In this document: one piece after another, positions 30,233 to 41,668 of the stretch
How positions within the stretch are numbered: the first letter of the stretch is position 1
Layout: every line of letters starts with the position of its first letter
Source: Lonicera japonica
Taxonomy: Eukaryota; Streptophyta; Magnoliopsida; Dipsacales; Caprifoliaceae
Assembly: GCA_021464415.1 (NCBI GenBank)
Contig: CM038471.1
Span: 28,369,234-28,433,233 of the forward strand
Length of the DNA: 64,000 bases
Direction: 5' to 3'
Made by a program: the position numbers and the translations under genes
The notes under the pieces: model-generated
What the model was told of the DNA's origin: nothing
The model's database searches: none
Seen by the model: only the letters and a program-made list of their open reading frames with translations

Positions 30233-30758
30233 TGGTGAAATACTCTATGTTGACAAAGTTAGTAAACCAATCCTTATCCAACTCTTTCCTGGTCCTCGAA
30301 TCAAGCATGCCGTCTATGGCAGCAGTGCTACCCAGAAAGAACTTATGATAGGATGGGATCTTATCAAGAAAATGCCAGTCCAATTCAGTGATAATGGTCT
30401 CAAATATAAGAAGCAGTTCCTTCCATGGCATGATCCAGATGCAGCTCTCATGTTCTATCAAGCTGCTCCAGCATATCCAATTGATCCAGGGTTATCATTG
30501 GATACTCTAAGAAGAAATCTTGTCACCATGTCTTGTGCAGAATCGCATGTTGATTTCCTCACAAAATGTCAGAATCCTCTTTGGCGAAATAGCAAATTCT
30601 TCGTTACATTGCCCTTCAAGCTCAATGAAGACGTTAATCCCACAAGAGCATCCCACTCTGGAATGAATCCAGAACATCAGTCCCTTGCTCTCCAAGAATT
30701 AACCTCTCTCAAACAGCAAAACCTGATCGAAGAAACAAACTCTCCATGGGCATGTTAA
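30225..30758 (+). pseudogene. Caulimovirid protease-to-RT linker region, protease incomplete
   Basis: Continues the polyprotein in the third frame. The usual Asp-(Thr/Ser)-Gly protease motif is not visible between the end of the movement domain and this segment, suggesting an internal deletion. The final part (HSGMNPEHQ..LI) is the start of the reverse transcriptase domain, broken at 30745. Confidence 0.7.
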
Positions 30759-31900
30759 GCTTCTATGTGAATAAGAGATCTGAACAAATCAGAGGAAAAA
30801 TGAGGCTAGTGATTAATTATCAACCGTTGAATCATTTTCTAGCCAGCGACAAGTTTTCACTACCCCAGAAACACTCCCTGTTTAGCTATCTTTCAAATGC
30901 AAATGTTTTCTCTAAGTTTGATTTGAAAGCCGGTTTTTGGCAGTTAGGCATCACCCCCACAGATCGTCCTAAAACAGCATTTTGCATTCCCGGTTTCCAT
31001 TTTCAATGGACAGTAATGCCCTTTGGATTGAAGAATGCTCCGTCTGTTTTCCAGAAAACCATGATGTCTATCTTTGAACCCATAGCGGCAAATGCATTAA
31101 TCTACATTGATTACATTTTGCTCTTTAGTCAGAATGAAGCAGATCACCTTAAGCTCCTCCACCATTTCCATCACATAGTCCTCTCACATGGAATTATGCT
31201 TTCTGAAAAGAAGATGATTATTGGTACAACAGAAATTGAGTTCCTTGGAATGATGATCAAGAATGGAAAATTCCAACTCCAGCCTCACATTTCTAAGGAT
31301 TTACAGAAATTCCCAGACAAGCTAACAAGCAAAACTCAAATCCAGCAGTTTCTTGATTTGGTGAATTATATGTCTCAATTCATCCAGAAGGTTACCACAT
31401 ACACTGCTCCTCTTTCGGCTCTCCTGAAAAAGTCACCACCTCCATGGACTGAAGTTCAAACCGCAGCAGTCAAGAAGCTAAAAGCCCTCACCTCACGGCT
31501 ACCAGATCTTCAGATTCCTTCAGATGGTCAACGAATTTTGCAAACTGATGCAAGCAATGAATTTTGGGCAGCAATCTTGTTAGAAGAAAAGAATGGTACT
31601 AGAACTCCTTGTGGATACAAGTCCGGAAAATTTAAGCAGAGTGAGTTGCATTATCACTCAACTTTCAAGGAAATTCTAGCAGTTAAAAGAGGAATTGAGA
31701 AATTCCAATTTCATCTTATTGGTCACCATATAAAGATAGAAATGGATATGTCCTCGTTCCCAACCATGAATCAATTCAAAAACAAACAAATCCCAAATGA
31801 TAAGATGGTCAGAATGGTTCTCTCAATGGAACTATGAAGTTAAGCACATCCAAGGCAAGAACAATGTCATCGCTGACTTCTTTTCTCGAAAAGGCGCTAC
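30746..31900 (+). pseudogene. Caulimovirid reverse transcriptase and RNase H, active site altered
   Basis: RT blocks are clear (LRLVINYQPLN-type start, FSKFDLKAGFWQ, MPFGLKNAPSVFQ), followed by RNase H (LQTDAS, ELHYHSTFKEILA, GKNNVIADFFSR). The polymerase motif reads YIDY where Y-x-D-D is expected, so the second catalytic Asp is lost. A frameshift near 31800 splits the RNase H end. Confidence 0.85.
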
Positions 31901-33068
31901 TGAACAAGCAAACTCCTCATCCCACATCGCTCCTTTCATAAAAGAACCCTTTTGCAAGCCCTTTAAATTCAATGACCTTGAACCACAAACCATATCATGT
32001 ATCCCAGTCATTTACACCTTAACCCAAGTCATGAACCCCTTCAAGGCCAGTTCATCAAAGTCTCCTTTATCTCATCCTGAGATCTCCCATCCTTTCCACT
32101 TTTCAGACTTTGAACAAGCTCTTGAACCCATGACAGCAATCTCTCTCCTCCCGTCTGAAATCCAAGAGATTGTTGTTAATTATGCAATAGAGTTACGAGC
32201 GAAAGACCTTGTCATCAAGTATTTAGAAATATTACTTGAAAAACATGGCCTTTGTTTTCGTGGCCTTCGTCTTCACCCCACTTATCCGTTTTATTCTCTC
32301 TTTCATGTTCACTATTGTTACAAAGTTCCAAAATTAGCCCTTGTTTTCCTTTGGTACCTCACAGAAGTCTACCATGTTGGTTTCATATTCAAGGCTCCTG
32401 ATTTGCTCTTATACCTACAGATTGCCACCTCAGATCCAGAAATCCAATTTGCTCATGCAGATTTATATGGCGTCCCAAGTTCATATAATTTTGTTACCTT
32501 TTTCAAGTGGTTTAAATTTGTTGAACAATGGAAGAATGCTCTCAAAACCCATCATCACACCTATTGTCTGATTCACTTTCATAAACCACTCAGAGTTCCT
32601 CACCTAGATGGTTCAAATGCTACCATTGAAGCATGGTTCACAGAAAATCTTTCAAAATCAATAAAGGAACCATAGAATTTGAATTATGTTACTTTTCTAA
32701 AAAACATATGCGCTCTTAACAGAGTTGATTATGAATCAGTCCCTGACTATGTTAAATTTGCAAAGGATCCATGGCACAATGAACACTGGAATGATCATTC
32801 ATGCACTCCGTTGTTTAATCGCCTATATGCCTACGCAGAGGCCCATAGATGGAGTTACGATGAATTAAGCTCTGATTCAGAAGCATTTGTTGGAATAGAA
32901 TCTGATACTGATTATGATAATGACCCTAATGCTAGAAATTTTGGCGAAGAACTTGCAGAACTAGAAAACACCAGCAATGATGAAGATGGTGGTCCATACT
33001 CTCCAGATACCCTAATCTATGGTCATGACTATTATGACCTTGATTTTGACGGAAATAAAACAGATTGA
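31901..33068 (+). pseudogene. Caulimovirid C-terminal region, two ORF pieces
   Basis: Two open stretches in one frame, separated by a stop near 32673: an aromatic-rich part and an acidic Asp/Glu-rich C-terminus (to 33068). No domain recognised. The same segment is repeated inverted at 34475-35634. Confidence 0.6.
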
Positions 33069-33312
33069 TGTCATCCATGACGTCATCCATGACATCATCC
33101 TCCACTACCCAGACAGCCCCATGTGAAAAATCTACTTTCGGCGCTTGTATTATTATTTGCTTTAGCTTTATGTCATGTGTGCTTTAGCTTTATGTTATTT
33201 TCCACTTTACTTTTGTAAAAGTAGTTGGAATCTTTGAACTTTAGCTTTTGTATGTCGGGACAGCTGTTTTCCCTTTAGTTTGTCATGTTGCTCAGCCCTT
33301 TCCCTATAAAAG
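33066..33312 (+). promoter_or_regulatory. Pararetroviral promoter: as-1-like repeats and TATA box
   Basis: Three TGAYRTCA octamers start at 33066, 33078 and 33090, exactly 12 bp apart. That is the spacing of the two TGACG boxes in caulimovirus as-1 elements, which bind TGA-type bZIP factors. A TATA box (TATAAAAG) follows at 33305-33312. It lies downstream of the coding region, as the pregenomic promoter does in this family. Confidence 0.65.
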
Positions 33313-33354
33313 GAGCGAGTTTTCTCATTTGTAATCAGAGGAGTGTGTTTTGAG

Positions 33355-34064
33355 TAGGGCTGGCAATATTTGACACGACACGCTAACCCGACACGAACTC
33401 GACACGGAGTTAGCAGGTTTGGGTCAAGCATAAACAGGTTCGGGTCAATTTCGGGTCAGACATGCTTAACCCGCAAACTAAACGGGTCGTGTTCGGGTTA
33501 ACCCGCTAACTCGAAATTGACCCGCAGTTAACACGATTATTATTTTTTTTTTTTTGCAGCTATATATATATATATTATTTTACCATCTTGCTTGAACAAT
33601 TATATTCTTATTTTGAGTATCGGTAGTAGATGATAGTTATTATGTTTTTTATAATAGATAAATTACTATCTTTTTAAGTTTATACTTCGGTGATGGAATG
33701 TTATATATTTTGACTCTAGATTATTAATATTGAATTTTGGTATTAATGGGCAATACTTATTATTACTTATTAAAAATTTAAAACTATTATAAAACAAGTT
33801 AATTTTTTTCACATGAAATGTAATTGTCATTATAATCTTAAAAGATTAATTGTGTCATATCGAGTTGCAGCTTTAACACGACCTATTTATTAAACGGGTT
33901 AGTCGGGTCGTGTCGTGTAACCTGTAAAATAAATAGGTCGTGTTCGAGTTAATATAAATGACACGATTAGTTAAACGGGTCGTGTTCGGGTTGACACTAA
34001 TACTATAATATTTATGTGTTGACACGACCCGAACACGACACGCGAACCCGAATTGCCAGCCCTA
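33355..34064. mobile_element. hAT-type MITE inserted just after the viral TATA box
   Basis: A perfect 8-bp target duplication GTTTTGAG (33347-33354 and 34065-34072) flanks the terminal inverted repeats TAGGGCTGGCAAT and ATTGCCAGCCCTA. The 710-bp interior is rich in ACACGACCCG-type motifs in both orientations. No transposase. Confidence 0.9.
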
Positions 34065-34317
34065 GTTTTGAGTTAAGTTTTCTAGTTTGTAAGTATCTCT
34101 CTTGAGATTTTCATCTTCAATGAAAGTCGATTAAAGATGCTTGTTCTCTTTTATATGTATTATACTCTCCCATATCTCGCTCTGTTCATACTATTATTTT
34201 ATAGTATCCCTTTATGAGTTTCTTTTCTCTTTGTTGTCTTGTTCTTTATTGTTGTTCTTAGGTTAGAACTCCCCCGGTATTGCGTAGCCCCTTCACTACG
34301 AATATCCCCCCATTTGG
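34065..34317 (+). other. Downstream leader-like part of the endogenous virus
   Basis: Sequence that continued the viral promoter region before the MITE inserted. No ORF. It ends where the inverted viral copy begins. Confidence 0.45.
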
Positions 34318-35634
34318 TCAAAGATTCCAACTACTTTTACAAAAGTAAAGTGGAAAATAACATAAAGCTAAAGCACACATGACATAAAGCTAAAGCAAAT
34401 AATAATACAAGCGCCGAAAGTAGATTCTTCACATGGGGCTGTCTGGGTAGTGGAGGATGACGTCATGGATGACATCAATCTGTTTTATTTCCGTCAAAAT
34501 CAAGGTCATAATAGTCATGACCATAGATTGGGGTATCTGGAGAGTATGGACCACCATCTTCATCATTGCTGGTGTTTGCTAGTTCTGCAAGTTCTTCGCC
34601 AAAATTTCCAGCATTAGGGTCATCATCATCATCAGTATCAGATTCCATTCCAACAAATGCTTCTGAATTAGAGCTTAATTCACCGTAACTCCATCTATGG
34701 GCCTCTGCGTAGGCATATAGGCGATTAAACAACGGAGTGCATGAATGATCATTCCAGTGTTCATTGTGCCATGGATCCTTTGCAAATTTAACATAGTCAG
34801 GGACTGATTCATAATCAACTCTGTTAAGAACGCAGATGTTTTTTAGAAAAGTAACATAATTCAAATTCTATGGTTCCTTTATTGATTTTGAAAGATTTTC
34901 TGTGAACCATGCTTCAATGGTAGCATTTGAACCATCTAGGTGAGGAACTCTGAGTGGTTTATGAAAGTGAATCAGACAATAAGTGTGATGATGGGTTTTG
35001 AGAGCATTCTTCCAATGTTCAACAGATTTAAACCACTTTAAAAAGGTAACAAAATTATATGAACTTGGGACGCCATATAAATCTGCATGAGCAAATTGGA
35101 TTTCTGGATCTGAGGTGGCAATCTGTAGGTATAAGAGCAAATCAGGAGCCTTGAATATGAAACCAACATGGTAGACTTCTGTGAGGTACCAAAGGAAAAC
35201 AAGGGCTAATTTTGGAACTCTGTAACAATAGTGAACATGAAAGAGAGAACAAAACGGATAAGTGGGGTGAAGACGAAGGCCACGAAAACAAATTTTTCAT
35301 GTTTTTTCAAGTAATATTTTTTCTAAATACTTGATGACAAGGTCTTTCGCTCGTAACTCTATTGCATAATTAACAACAATCTCTTGGATTTCAGACGGGA
35401 GGAGTGAGATTGCTGTCATGGGTTCAAGAGCTTGTTCAAAGTCTGAAAAGTGGAAAGGATGGGAGATCTCAGGATGAGATAAAGGATACTTTGATGAACT
35501 GGCCTTGAAGGGGTTCATGACTTGGGTTAAGGTGTAAATGACTGGGATACAGGATATGGTTTGTGGTTCAAGGTCATTGAATTTAAAGGGCTTGCAAAAG
35601 GGTTCTTTTATGAAAGGAGCGATGTGGGATGAGG
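34318..35634 (-). pseudogene. Inverted second copy of caulimovirid C-terminal region and promoter
   Basis: The reverse complement of about 31915-33237, with the same two C-terminal ORF pieces (34475-34864 and 34868-35140, plus 35297-35634) and two of the three TGAYRTCA boxes near 34450-34470. Several substitutions (for example an Asp-rich run replacing Asp-Tyr) and one frameshift near 35315 show it has diverged. RT and movement regions are absent. Confidence 0.85.
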
Positions 35635-35639
35635 AACAA

Positions 35640-36140
35640 GGTGGGCGAGGTATTTGGTTCAATTGGTGCCAAACCTAGTTCTTGGCGTGAGTTCTTGAGC
35701 ATGGAATGGCAGTTTGTAGGGAATAAAAAGAAGTCCAAACTAATGTGGAGATGTTGTTGTCTACCATTGGCATGGTGCACTTGGTAAGAGAGAAACACAA
35801 GGGTTTTTGAAGACAAATCCAATGAAGCCGCTGAAATCTGGCTTAAAATGAAGCTGTTATCATCTATTTGGGCTAGCTTTTCTAGTTTATTTGTCAACCT
35901 TTCTATTTATGTTATTTGTTTGAATTGGGGGTGCAGCTATCCAGTGATGGAGATGTGCTTGGAACTGTTCTGAAATTGCTAAAATGAAGTTTTTTTTACT
36001 TCTTTTGTTTTCCTTCAGTTAGCTAGAGGTTATAAGGGGCTTGGCACTGGACTGTGCTGTTCACCAAGATTGTTCTCTAGAGGTTATCTTTGTAATGCTT
36101 TAATTATTCTATTTTAATAAAGCATTTGGTTTCGGATCAA
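35640..36140 (+). mobile_element. L1-type LINE 3' tail
   Basis: Reads ERNTRVFEDKSNEAAEIW and a following hydrophobic end as in plant L1 ORF2 C-termini, then a 3' UTR with TTTTAATAAAGC and an A-rich end at about 36141-36147. It is 5'-truncated and abuts the inverted viral copy. Confidence 0.7.
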
Positions 36141-36147
36141 AAAAAGA

Positions 36148-36950
36148 TATGAAAAAATGTAGATTCGGACTCTTCATCACTTACAAAAATGGCCACAGTC
36201 GAGATACTTCGATGCTCATATGCCTCACAAACCTGAAATAATAGTATTGGCTTCAAAAAATGGAATTCGCTCGCCCATAATCCCTTGTATTGAAATATCT
36301 TCTTCACACTAGCATTCATAAATCAGATTCTAGAATATTCTACCTCTTAAAAATAAAATCAATCACTGCCCCCATCCATTTTGAACTAATACCCTGAAAA
36401 GTAGGCCCCTTTTCTGCCTAATACAATTCTAAAATTCACGAACTTCGGTTGCTTTGCAAGTTGATTACTTTATAAGATCGGGATTGTTGGGTTGCTCCAA
36501 AGTTCTCACAAATTGCCAAGGATATTTTTTCCCCTCATTTTAAGTTTCATGATAGTCAAAAGGCAATTGGGTTTGTAATTTTGTATACAAGTACATTAGA
36601 TTTAGATTCAAAACCATGTAATTGGTTTTAATTAGAGCATGGAATATGCAAGCATTTTGGGAACGAGATGCGTGGGTTCACACTTGTAAAATTGCTCGGC
36701 CGGGAATGATTCTTCTAAAATGACATACAATTCCTCGTGATAATACTCCAACTCACAAAGAAGAAAATATATATTATCAGGGCTTGATGTTTTAGAGGTG
36801 TTGATTATCCTTGTTATGTTGTTTGGCTTTTCAGGAATTTTGTATCTATGTTGGAGTCATTATGACGAAACCAAATTTGAAGGAGATATAATGTGGAACT
36901 AATGTGGAAAATCCATCCCATAGATACAAAGGGTCATGTTAAGTTGTTAA
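36148..36950. other. Intergenic; one possible minus-strand exon
   Basis: At about 36160-36228 the minus strand reads VCEAYEHRSISTVAIFVSDE after a plausible TTTCAG acceptor. It looks exon-like but I do not recognise the protein. The rest shows nothing. Confidence 0.25.
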
Positions 36951-36953
36951 CCC

Positions 36954-37510
36954 CAGTGTTTTAAAAGGCGAAGGCGTAAGCCTAGGCGTTTGCTTGTCCG
37001 AAGGCGAGGCGTAGGCCTCAATGCGGCAAGGCGTAAGCCTTTTCATGTAAAGCATTTTATATTAAAAAAAAAATAATATAAAGTTTATAAACATTAAAAT
37101 ATGTTGTTGTTTTTTATCTTGTAATGAGGTTTTTCACTTTAAAGAATAAAGTGCTTAATAAAAATAACTTGGGGGTTTGTTGTAAATGTTAAAAAAATAT
37201 TCTCATCCATTCCATAGAATTATTGGTAATTTTGTAGATATTTAATATACTTAAGGTTAATTTGGTCATTCTCCCCTAAAAATTAAAACCCTTGCACGGT
37301 TGCACCTCTTATTTACCCTCTCTTTCTCATCATACCACACACAGCCGACATGTCTTCTTCTTCCTTCTCTCGATCTCCATCTCCATCTTCCACATTCTTC
37401 ATTCCGTCACCGTCCATCTCCATTTTCCGACATTCTTCCCTCCATCACCGTCCAGGCCATCTCCATTTTCCGAAGTTCCGAGTACATCCTCACTTATTCC
37501 TCCACAGCTC

Positions 37511-37550
<40 letters not shown>

Positions 37551-37682
37551 TTCGACTTTGTGGGTGTGACGGTGTGTGTTTTGTTGTTAGGGTTTAGACA
37601 ATTGAAACTGCACAAAAGGCGTGGGCCTTGCCGAAAATGCGTACGCTTTTCCTAAAACGCGTAAGCCTCGTTGAAAATGCGC
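36954..37682. mobile_element. hAT-type element, left part
   Basis: Begins CAGTGTTTTAAAAGGCG with GGCGTAAGCC motifs and ends in repeated GCGTAAGCCTCG-type sequence, like the complete relative at 58039-58895. The right end is replaced by LINE sequence. A CT microsatellite lies near 37510-37540. Confidence 0.6.
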
Positions 37683-39346
37683 ACGAGGTAGTGGAGGACT
37701 ATAGGGTAAATAAGAGAGAGGGTGTGGTGTTCAAAATAGACTTTGAAAAGGCGTATGACCACATTAATTGGGATTTTTTGGACTTCGTTTTGGATAAAAA
37801 AGGGTTTGGGAGAAGATGGAGAAGTTGGATTAGAGGGTGTCTCTCTTCGGTTAATTTCTCGGTTATGATTAACGGCAAAGCAAGTGGACTTTTTGGGGCT
37901 TCGAGGGGGTTACGTCAGGGGGATCCACTATCCCCTTTTCTTTTCATATTAGTGGCGGATGTCTTAAGTAGGTTAATGAAAAGAGCATGTGAGAAGAAGG
38001 TTATTAGGGGTTTTGAAATTGGGCGTAATAAAACTGAAATTTCTCATTTGCAATTTGCTGATGATAGCATCTTCTTTATTCCAAATGATAGTCTTGTGGC
38101 TGATAATTTGGCTGGGGTGCTTAAGGTATTCTCATTGGTATCGGGTCTAAAAATCAACATGGGAAAAAGCATAGTGGTGGGGCTGAATTTAGCCCCATCA
38201 CAGTTGTCCGGAATTGCAAATACGCTTGGGTGCGGATGTGGGGAATGGCCGCTTAGCTATTTGGGTTTACCATTAGGTGGTAATCCCAATAGCATTGAGT
38301 TTTGGAACCCAGTTATAGAACGAGTCTCAAAAAGAGTTGATGGGTGGCATAAAGGATGCCTTTCAAAGGGGGGAAGATTAACTTTGCTTCAATCGGTTTT
38401 GGGGAGTATTCCAATTTACTACCTTTCTATCTTCAATATTCCCCAAAAAGTAGCATCTATTTTGGAAAAGTTAATGAGGGACTTCCTTTGGGACGGAAGA
38501 GGGGAAGGAAAAAAAGATCATCTTGTGAATTGGGAGGTTGTTTCGAGATCTAAGATAGATGGAGGGCTTGGCGTGGGAAACTTAATTAAAAGGAATAAGG
38601 CATTGCTAGGTAAATGGCTTTGGCGGTTCCCACTTGAAAGTAATTCACTTTGGCATGCGATTATAGCAAGTAAGTATGGCTCTCATCCGAATGGGTGGGA
38701 CTCTTCACATGACATTAATGGCTCTCTTCGTGCTCCTTGGAAGTCTATTTCAAGGGTGTGGAGTGACTTTGAGCAACATATTAAATTGGTTGTGGGAAAT
38801 GGGGAAAGAATTTGCTTTTGGGAAGATTCATGGGCAGGGGATAGCCCACTCAAAATCAGTTTCCCTAGACTATATAGGATTTCTTGCGATCAAGATGCTA
38901 CCATTCATTCGATAATCTCATGGTCATCCCATTTAGAGTATTCGTGGAACCTTTCATTTCGTAGGTTTTTCCTTAATAGGGAGGTCGATGAGTATGTTTC
39001 CCTGTTAGGTTTGACTCATGGCTTAAATCTAAACCAAAATTCGTTGGATAAACGGGTATGGGTTGCTCAGACTTCTGGTGAATTCTCTTGTAAATCATTT
39101 TTTGAAACACTATCTCATTCATCGCCCTCAATCACTCCACATCAATATAACTTCATTTGGAAAGGTAAAGTCCCTTCCAAGATTAAGGTCTTTGCTTGGC
39201 TTGTGTTAAGAGGAAGAGTGAACACTTGTGACGTTATTCAAGAGAGGAGGCCATCCATGTGTTTATCTCCGTCTTGGTGTATTTTGTGTAAAAAAGGTTT
39301 CGAAGGGATCAAGGCATTTGGGTTGATAGGGGTTGTCCCTAAGAAA
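37683..39346 (+). mobile_element. L1-type LINE reverse transcriptase fragment (open frame)
   Basis: About 555 codons of plant L1 ORF2 without a stop: RT blocks VVFKIDFEKAYDHINWDFL, LRQGDPLSPFLF and the active site FADD (in HLQFADDSIFF), then the thumb-like region and the start of the RT zinc-binding domain (WCILCKKGFEG). The endonuclease and 5' RT parts are missing; the fragment joins hAT sequence at about 37683. The 3' end runs into the assembly gap. Confidence 0.85.
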
Positions 39347-39446
39347 NNNNNNNNNNNNNNNNNNNNNNNNNNNNNNNNNNNNNNNNNNNNNNNNNNNNNN
39401 NNNNNNNNNNNNNNNNNNNNNNNNNNNNNNNNNNNNNNNNNNNNNN
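39347..39446. other. Assembly gap (100 N)
   Basis: A run of exactly 100 N between the LINE and the first base of the Tat LTR. The true distance and the left target duplication of the LTR element are unknown. Confidence 1.
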
Positions 39447-40940
39447 TGTAGACACCCCGATCCGTGACCCCCGCAAGAACCCTAACGACCTACGAGACTA
39501 CTTTTTTTGGTCCAGGACACACCCGAGCACCCGAAACTACCCCGGGGGGGTTTGTTGCGCGACAAACCTATTTTTATGAAGGATTGTCGCACGACATATC
39601 ACATTGTCGCGCGACAATCATTGAATGTCGCGCGACAATCCCACTATGTCGCGCGACAATCCCTCTCTGCACCCGACCAACCACTTTCTGACACATCACA
39701 GTGTCAGGACCCATCACTTCAGCCGTTTGTCGCACGACATACAGGAATGTCGCGCGACAAACAGATATGTCGCGCGACACTTGCCTTTTTTGGGAAATGT
39801 CGCGCGACAATCTTCCCCGAGCAGTATAAATAGGCCAACACCCCCAAGGGTTCAAGGCAGCAATTGGAATCTGAAATTTGGAGCTTTAGATTTGATTTTT
39901 ATCAAGCACTTTTCTACTATTATCTTATTTCTGAAGAATTATCGAATCTATCCTCGACACTCGACGTGTCCCGTCTCCGGAATCGATTTCTCGAAAATAT
40001 CTGAAGAAAGAGAAGATTATTATCGCCAGAGATCCCTCTGCCGTATTATATTTTCTTTCTTATTATTATTCTCGTCGGGAAGGTAAAGAAAGTCCCTTCT
40101 AGTATTTAAAATTAGATATCTGTGTACTTGTTTTACTTCTGTTTTTCTGTCCACGTTTTATTTGAATAAACTATTGTCAAGTTACAAATAGTCTATCGTT
40201 TTCGACACAAAAAGACCCTGATAAAACCATTTTCAAAACCAGAAGAATAAGTACGTTATCGTCCGGATAAACCCTGTTTTCAAAACCCGGACTGATAAGA
40301 CTTATTTAGGAATTAAAAATCAACATATCCTGTCTTCTTCTATAGACTGCGATGTGTCTGATAATTCTCCTCAAAGAGTCATGATTCCATATTAAATTAG
40401 TCCCGATATTATCCGAACTTTCCAAAAGTAAACACAACACGAGAAAACCGTCATTATCTGAGGAAATAATACGGGATACTCTTTCAAAATAAAAGGTTTT
40501 TGTCATGTGTATTTACATCTTTTAAATAATAAAAACATCGGATCTCGGAACACAAAGGTTTCATCCCTTTCCGTTTTCCCCCAGAAATTAGGGTTTTCAT
40601 TTGAAAGTAGTAGACTGTCAGTAAAAGCATCCAAGTTTTTCAACATAGAATAAACATATAAGTCCACTAGAGACCGAAAGGGCGGAATGGGTGCTTAACA
40701 CCTTCCCAAACCGTAATATAGTTCCCGAACCCTATAGAAACCTGGTTTCGCAGACAAACGTGTAAAGAAAGGCTTGTCTATAGCCTTTCCCTTACACAAC
40801 CTTTTTGTCCGTTTTCTCGTAAAACGTACTGGCGACTCTGAACGAACCCCTTTGCATCTAGAATAGACGTAGGGACACCCGATATGAATCATCAAAACAA
40901 CTCCAAGCAAATGGACGACGGAATCCCTCCGACAGCTTCC
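39447..40940 (+). repeat. 5' LTR of Tat element (3' tip not recognisable)
   Basis: Matches the 3' LTR from its first base to GACAGCTTC at about 40940, then diverges. The 3' LTR continues about 50 bp more to a TCTCACA end. No tRNA primer-binding site is evident after the 5' copy. The TATA box is TATAAATA at 39825-39832. Confidence 0.85.
39552..39832 (+). promoter_or_regulatory. 5' LTR promoter: nine TGTCGCGCGACA-type palindromes and TATA box
   Basis: Cores lie at about 39553, 39585, 39605, 39626, 39647, 39728, 39748, 39768 and 39798. Most are exact TGTCGCGCGACA; the first, second and sixth have one changed base. The last ends 15 bp before TATAAATA (39825-39832). Each core has three CpG sites. 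Confidence 0.85.
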
Positions 40941-41668
40941 GAGTCTAGATAACTAGACTCTTATAATGTGGACTTTTGTTTATTTGAATACTTGCTTTTT
41001 TTCTGCTTTCCCTACTTATGTTAATTGATTGAGAAGAAACATTTTTTCAGAAAAAGGGAATTTTTCAAAAATACGTAATCAAGATAATGATATTTGTAAA
41101 CCCAACCTTTTCACACGCACTATCACAAATCATGCATTGGTTCTACAAGTGTGAATTTACCCAAACCCTCGAAAGTATTATAAGTGAGTAGGGAGTTGGC
41201 TTGCTTGGGCCAACATAAACCGAAAGCATTTACTTCCACTCTCCTTGGCCAAGTACGCCCCCGAGGTATATTGAGTGACGAGAACACTCACGTACCCGGG
41301 AAGTATATCAAAAGGCTCTTGCACGTACCCGCCCCTGGGGTATATCGCAAGGTCTTGCCAAAAAGAGGAGCCTGAAGCCTTAACCGTTCGTACACCTGCG
41401 CTGCATATAAGATCGAGTCAAGTTAAAACACTTGTCAAACAGCCGTAGGGGATGTACCACCTTACGGCTTACTTTTGGACGCCCTTTTTAAATCCGAGGC
41501 TCTTCTCGGCAATTTTTAGTGGTTCTTTTGGCAAAAATCGAGTCGCATCACAGTCTTCCTTCATCTTCGCCACGTGGTTTCGTCTACAGTCGTGAAGCAA
41601 CAAACAGACTGGAAGGTTGGGCCGGCCGTGATCACACCGGAAGACTAGTAAGACCAAGCACACCTGAA
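40941..41668 (+). other. Leader between 5' LTR and gag
   Basis: Non-coding. GAGTCTAGATAACTAGACTC at about 40940-40959 is a short palindrome right after the LTR match ends. No primer-binding site was recognised. Confidence 0.5.

Larger units (their letters stand above)
29250..33110 (+). mobile_element. Endogenous caulimovirid (florendovirus-like) sequence, broken
   Basis: Domains occur in pararetrovirus order on one strand: movement protein, a partial protease region, reverse transcriptase, RNase H, then a long C-terminal region. The reading frame shifts at least three times (near 29700, 30225 and 30745) and again near 31800, and a stop separates the last two ORFs at about 32673. It is an old non-functional copy integrated in the host genome. 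The florendovirus attribution rests on overall layout and resemblance; Caulimoviridae is firm, the genus less so. Confidence 0.8.

Noticed and set aside
36137..36319. Minus-strand exon of an unknown gene
   Set aside because: The short segment looks exon-like, but I could not recognise it or find neighbouring exons; noted only as a possibility.
39584..39810. Regularly spaced palindromes in the LTR as a CRISPR array
   Set aside because: The spacing is irregular (20-80 bp), the repeat core is only 12 bp, the sequence lies in an LTR of a plant nuclear retroelement, and the copies recur at the antisense promoters. A promoter array explains them.
39464..40086. ORFs within both Tat LTRs (also 56335-56963)
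   Set aside because: They lie in LTR U3/R, overlap on both strands and encode repeats of the palindrome (SRDN, VARQS). Not genes.
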